Shown in pieces: positions 60,033 through 64,000 of a DNA stretch of 64,000 nt (its first letter is position 1; each line of letters begins with the position of its first letter). A program made the translations under genes and the position numbers. The notes under the pieces were generated by a model. The model was given only the letters and a program-made list of their open reading frames with translations, was not told where the DNA came from and did no database searches. Source of the DNA: Lycocorax pyrrhopterus obiensis (taxonomy: Eukaryota > Chordata > Aves > Passeriformes > Paradisaeidae); NCBI GenBank assembly GCA_014706295.1, contig JACSVZ010000007.1, forward strand, positions 53,520,975-53,584,974, written 5' to 3'.

Positions 60033-62684
60033 TGCTTGTGGGACCAAAAAATGACTGGCCTTGCTGTAACTTAAAATATTACAATATCAATTTTAATGTA
60101 CTTTTTTTTTAAGTTCAAAGAGCAGTGTTCTTACTGTAAGCTCTCTCTTTTCCCCTTGTCTTTTCTCTGTAGTTACTAAGGCAGACTTTAATATGTTTGG
60201 TGCTAGCATGCCTATTAGTAGTACTTTTACCTCTGTTAACTCTCAGTTTTTGGTGTTAATGGTGTTTTAAATTATTCTTACCATTTTTTAGCAAACTGTT
60301 AAAGATGGGTGACTGGAACTACATGCAGTATTAAAAATATTGGCATGCTAAAAGGATGCTTTGTTTATTTCTAAATCTTCAGTTAGGAGCTCAGCAGCAG
60401 TCCATAACTCTTCTGAGTAAGCTAGAATTAATAAATGTATGCAGGCAGCTATTTCACCCACATTTCTTTACATTTATCAGCTTTTGGAAAGATCTAATCG
60501 ATTGCATTAATTTGCTCAGTATCGTGAGATTTTTCTCTAGCTTTTTTTAACAAGTTTGAACTGACAGTGAGTACAGCTTTTAACAAACTGTGTGACCTTG
60601 CTATTCATCTTCGGTGGTGTTTATGAAAATGTTGAACAGTGTCATTTCTAACACGTCCTTACAACATGTTTGTAGTAGTCTTCCTGCATTATAACAACAT
60701 TATGTTAAAAATATAAAAATCTCAGGATAATTGTCACTTACCAACTTTCTAATACTTTCGAAGAACTTGATACATTTCAAGCATAATTTCCTTTACCTGT
60801 GCTGAGTTTGCCTTTTTGGGGGTATTAATGTTTTATTACACTCTGAAACTGGCCTATGCTGGTTGTAAAAGCATACCCAAAAATCTCAAAGTCACCTTTC
60901 ATGGTACTGTTTTTTTCCTCTTAGTATATTCTGCAGCAGAAAATGAATTTGGTTTATTCCTTCTGTATTTTCTGTGTAACTGTAATATTCACCTGCGCAT
61001 GCATCCTGCACCTTCCACATAAGTAGGTATTTTTAGGATGATGAACTTATTTGGTCTGAGGATGTATGTTTATTTAAATCTTAATTTTCTTTATTTCTTT
61101 AGCATATTTAAATTCAGTAAACATTTAAGGTACAATCGCTCTTTGTTGAGTGAAGTGAGCAAAGTCTTCCTGGGAGGAAAGGTACATAGAGGACACATCT
61201 TAATTTCTTCAGAGATGCTTCCATAGTAGTGATGAATTGTGTTAATTCTCTTTGAGTGAATTTAAATTTTAAAATGGAAGGCTTGTTTGTACCTTTGTGG
61301 AAATATTTCCATACAAAAGACCTTCAAAACATTTTTAGCCCTGCTAATCCAATAAATGGGATTTCCCATGGTCAGCACACATCTTCTGTCCTGCTTTGTG
61401 TGTCATATTTGTTGTTGGGTTTGGATCTAATAGCTCATATAACTTGGATAAACCTCAGTTGAGATTTAAAGGAGATGAAAATACTTGTTCTTCCCTTTTC
61501 TCCCCTATTAGCCAATTATAATTTTGATAACCTGAAGGGATGAGAACAGGTATCACCCTTGTGTTTGGGCTGTTACCTTCCTACCAAGCCACCTGGACTC
61601 CATTGGTACATGGCCTGACTCCTGGAGTTCATAGTCATCCATCTTGCCAAAAGTTTCTGATTTCTCATAGAAAATTCTCAGCCACTGCTGCTCTTTAACA
61701 TTGCTTTATGACTTGTACACTTAATTGTTAGCTTTGAAACCCATCCACTGTTTCTTTCTAAAAATGTTGCCTCAAAAAGGAGAAGCAAGACCGCCTTCCT
61801 CAAGGACAAGCAGCAGTTCTATTCTTAATGAACTTAGGCCTCTTGTATATATAAAATTATGAAAAGTTTCATCTGTTATTATTAGATAATCACCTGAATT
61901 ATCAAGGGACTGATATTGGTACAAATGGCTCTGTTATTGTATTACTTCTTGTATTGTTTTGCTAGATCTTTTGGAAGGACATTCAGACATTGCAAGACAT
62001 AGACTGATGGGTTTTTAATGTATCTACCAAAGAAACTCATGGGGGAGTGTTTTTAATACTTGACCAAGAACAGATTTAAAGGAGGTTGCTTAATTATTGT
62101 TCCTGCTGCCTTTAACATGATGACATGCTTACTAACTTTTACCATGCATCACTTTCTATCAGAGTGTATTTTACCTTGCTACTGCTTTTACTCGTTGTTC
62201 TCTGTCACTCCTCCTTTCTTGACTTTGTTGGGTTGTTTCTACCTTCGTATAGACCCCTTGCCCATATGAAGAGTGCATGTATAGGTTCTTCTGCTGGAAA
62301 CAACGAGAATGTTAAGTGTTCACACTGCATGTAAAATATCTAAGGGCATGACTGTAAAATGTCTCTAGAGGGGACTTTTTGTTGGGCTAAAAATACCAGG
62401 AAATTATAGGAAGGTAGTCAGCTGGAATTTTTACATTACATTTACTGACTCATGGAGTAATGTACATGCCCTTTCAAGGAAGCACGAATGTATGCCCTCA
62501 AATTTTTATTCATGCTGGTTTGTAATGGTTGCTGTGAAATGCATTTTAAGGTTAAAGTTAAGTATCATCTGTTTCTGTGGAAAACTTCTTTTTCAATTTC
62601 TCTTTGAAGCTTCTAATAATTAATTGAGACTTCTGTAAAGTCAGCTAATTCATTGAACTGATGCCTTGAAGTGGCTACCTGAAA

Positions 62685-62880
62685 ACAGAGGCTAGACAAG
62701 ATTAAGAGAATAAAAGCAGGTATTTATTTGAAGGGCCTTCAAAGGTACACCTTGGGCAGTCAAAAGCCTCCATCCAAGATGGACGCTGGGTCATGGGTTT
62801 TTCACACTTTTATAAGTTTGGTCCATTTGCGTATCAGGGTTAATTCTCCAAACCTAAGGCGTCACCATGTGCTATCAAAT
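62685..62880. mobile_element. Possible ERV LTR fragment
   Basis: The blocks AGACAAGATTAAGAGAATAA, GGTATTTATTTGAAGGGCCT, GGTACACCTTGGGCAGTCAA and GATGGACGCTGGGTCATGGG resemble an LTR type I recall from other bird genomes. Ends, orientation and family are uncertain without a repeat library. Confidence 0.35.
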
Positions 62881-64000
62881 ACTGTTAGCTACTGAAACTG
62901 CACTGTAAACCACATAGATTAAGTGAGCACCAGAAATATTTGATAGATACAGGATTACTTGCATCATATGCAGATAATTCATCTGGGGGAGGTGGCTTTT
63001 ATGCTCTAACCTGTATGCTGAAGGTGGACACCTCGTACCAGTGAAAGCAGAGTCTCAGCAGCCTCACGGAGCCAGTGCCTGCCCTCTGTGTGCACCATCC
63101 TGTCTCAAGTGATAAAACTGAGATAAATGGCATGTTGAGTGCATGATGTTTTAAAGCCACATCTGCACATCCTCTAATCAATTCCACTTAATGCACATAC
63201 AAATCATGTGGTACCATTTCTGCTATAACTTGCCAATTAAGCTTTCTTTTATAAAAGTATGGTTAAACTTCGGGGTGGGGTCTGAGTCTGGGTTGTTATC
63301 AGTAGTGGAAGTGACAGTTTTGTGTCAATTTTCTTAATTGCTCTTGTTACGAAGAGTGATATGAATTTTATAAAGTAAATATTTTCTTTATAAGTTACAC
63401 AAAGAAAAAATTATATATGAAATGTAAAATTTAAAAACTAATTTTAAAATTGTTCATTTGTGACTTTTCTAGTTGTTTGTAGAAATCTATTAATTTGAAG
63501 CACTTTTTCATTTTAGGGATTTTTATGGAAGGTTTTTAATTTGCGTTTTGGATTAAAGCTACCAGCTGTGTGGCTTCATACAGCCTCTAGGACCAAATTC
63601 TGTTATTACTTTTATATTTAAAGTGAATGCATAACAATGTCAGTGGTGTTTCAAAGGTATCCTGTGTTCATTCAAGTCATGTTGGAAAGAAAACTTGAAC
63701 AAAGTTATGAAAGCCTGCGAAAAAAATGTGGTGTCTATTCTTTGGGTGCAGTAAGCTTTTCTTCAAAAAAATTTTCCAAACAAACTAGTCTTAACACTAG
63801 AATCTTTCTTCTGACCTATTCCCAGAATATTTTTGTATCTTTTACTCCTATTACATCTAATCTTCTATATAAACTGTCTTAAAATCCAAAAATTGGTGCA
63901 CAGAGTTTTTTTGAGGACTGTCTTAGAGTTATTTGCATGCTATAAAAACTGAGTTGTTCTTGTTCCAGTACAGAATTAAGATTTTACTGGCTTTTGGATC

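Larger units (their letters stand above)
54603..64000 (+). other. PPP2R5C: PPP2R5C intron after proximal exon (continues beyond window)
   Basis: The sequence begins at GTGAGT. No further B56 exon is visible before the right edge, so this first intron exceeds 9.3 kb. It contains a broken coding-like segment at 57.2-58.2 kb, an old CR1 piece, a possible LTR piece at 62.7 kb, and otherwise AT-rich DNA. Confidence 0.8.

Noticed and set aside
1..64000. CRISPR arrays, bacterial operons, ribosome binding sites, tRNA or rRNA genes
   Set aside because: None seen. Introns, CR1 elements and CpG islands show vertebrate nuclear DNA. The tRNA-like match at 12310 is a retroviral primer site only.

Overview
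The window looks like bird nuclear DNA. It is AT-rich, intron-scale sequence with two GC-rich promoter islands. It carries several 3'-anchored CR1 LINE fragments in both orientations, recognisable by the avian CR1 tail (ATTCTATGATTCTGTGA-like), avian-type endogenous retrovirus LTRs, and one young ERVL-like provirus. I cannot name the species; the repeat content fits a neoavian bird.

The only host gene I recognise is the 5' part of PPP2R5C on the + strand, the B56-gamma regulatory subunit of protein phosphatase 2A. It has two alternative starts about 29 kb apart. A distal CpG-island promoter near 25.1 kb feeds coding exons at 25284-25310, 26875-26940 and 42253-42412; the protein starts MPNKNKKEK. 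A proximal promoter near 54.4 kb feeds a single coding exon at 54509-54602; the protein starts [13 protein letters not shown]. The last exon of each leader ends one base into a codon (AAA-G|GTACGT and AGA-G|GTGAGT). Both can therefore join the same downstream acceptor, which lies beyond the right edge. Everything from 54603 to 64000 is intron.

Region by region: 1-8.6 kb is AT-rich intergenic DNA. 8.6-9.1 kb is a possible minus-strand LTR containing a perfect 14-bp inverted repeat. 10.8-11.3 kb is a CR1 3' end. 11651-18122 is a complete ERVL-like provirus: two 650/652-bp LTRs, a CTTGG target duplication, a primer site matching tRNA-Ser, gag-pro-pol, and no env. 19757-20316 is a solo LTR. 20.3-24.6 kb is unassigned. 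24.7-25.9 kb is the distal CpG island. 26-54 kb is PPP2R5C intron with CR1 fragments at 32.2-33.1, 34.9, 51.0 and 52.4 kb. 54.1-54.5 kb is the proximal promoter. 57.2-58.2 kb holds a broken coding-like segment on the minus strand. CR1 and LTR relics lie at 59.7-60.0 and 62.7 kb.

The most interesting signal is in the provirus. Its LTRs differ at only four substitutions plus a 2-bp indel, so it is young. Its gag-pol frame nevertheless carries 23 premature in-frame stops, 22 of them TAG or TGA, mostly where tryptophan would be expected. Two integrase catalytic positions have changed in the G-to-A direction, and all four LTR substitutions are G/A at GG dinucleotides. This is what cytidine-deaminase (APOBEC-type) hypermutation of the minus-strand cDNA would leave. 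The RT core is nearly untouched and the RNase H/integrase part is heavily hit.
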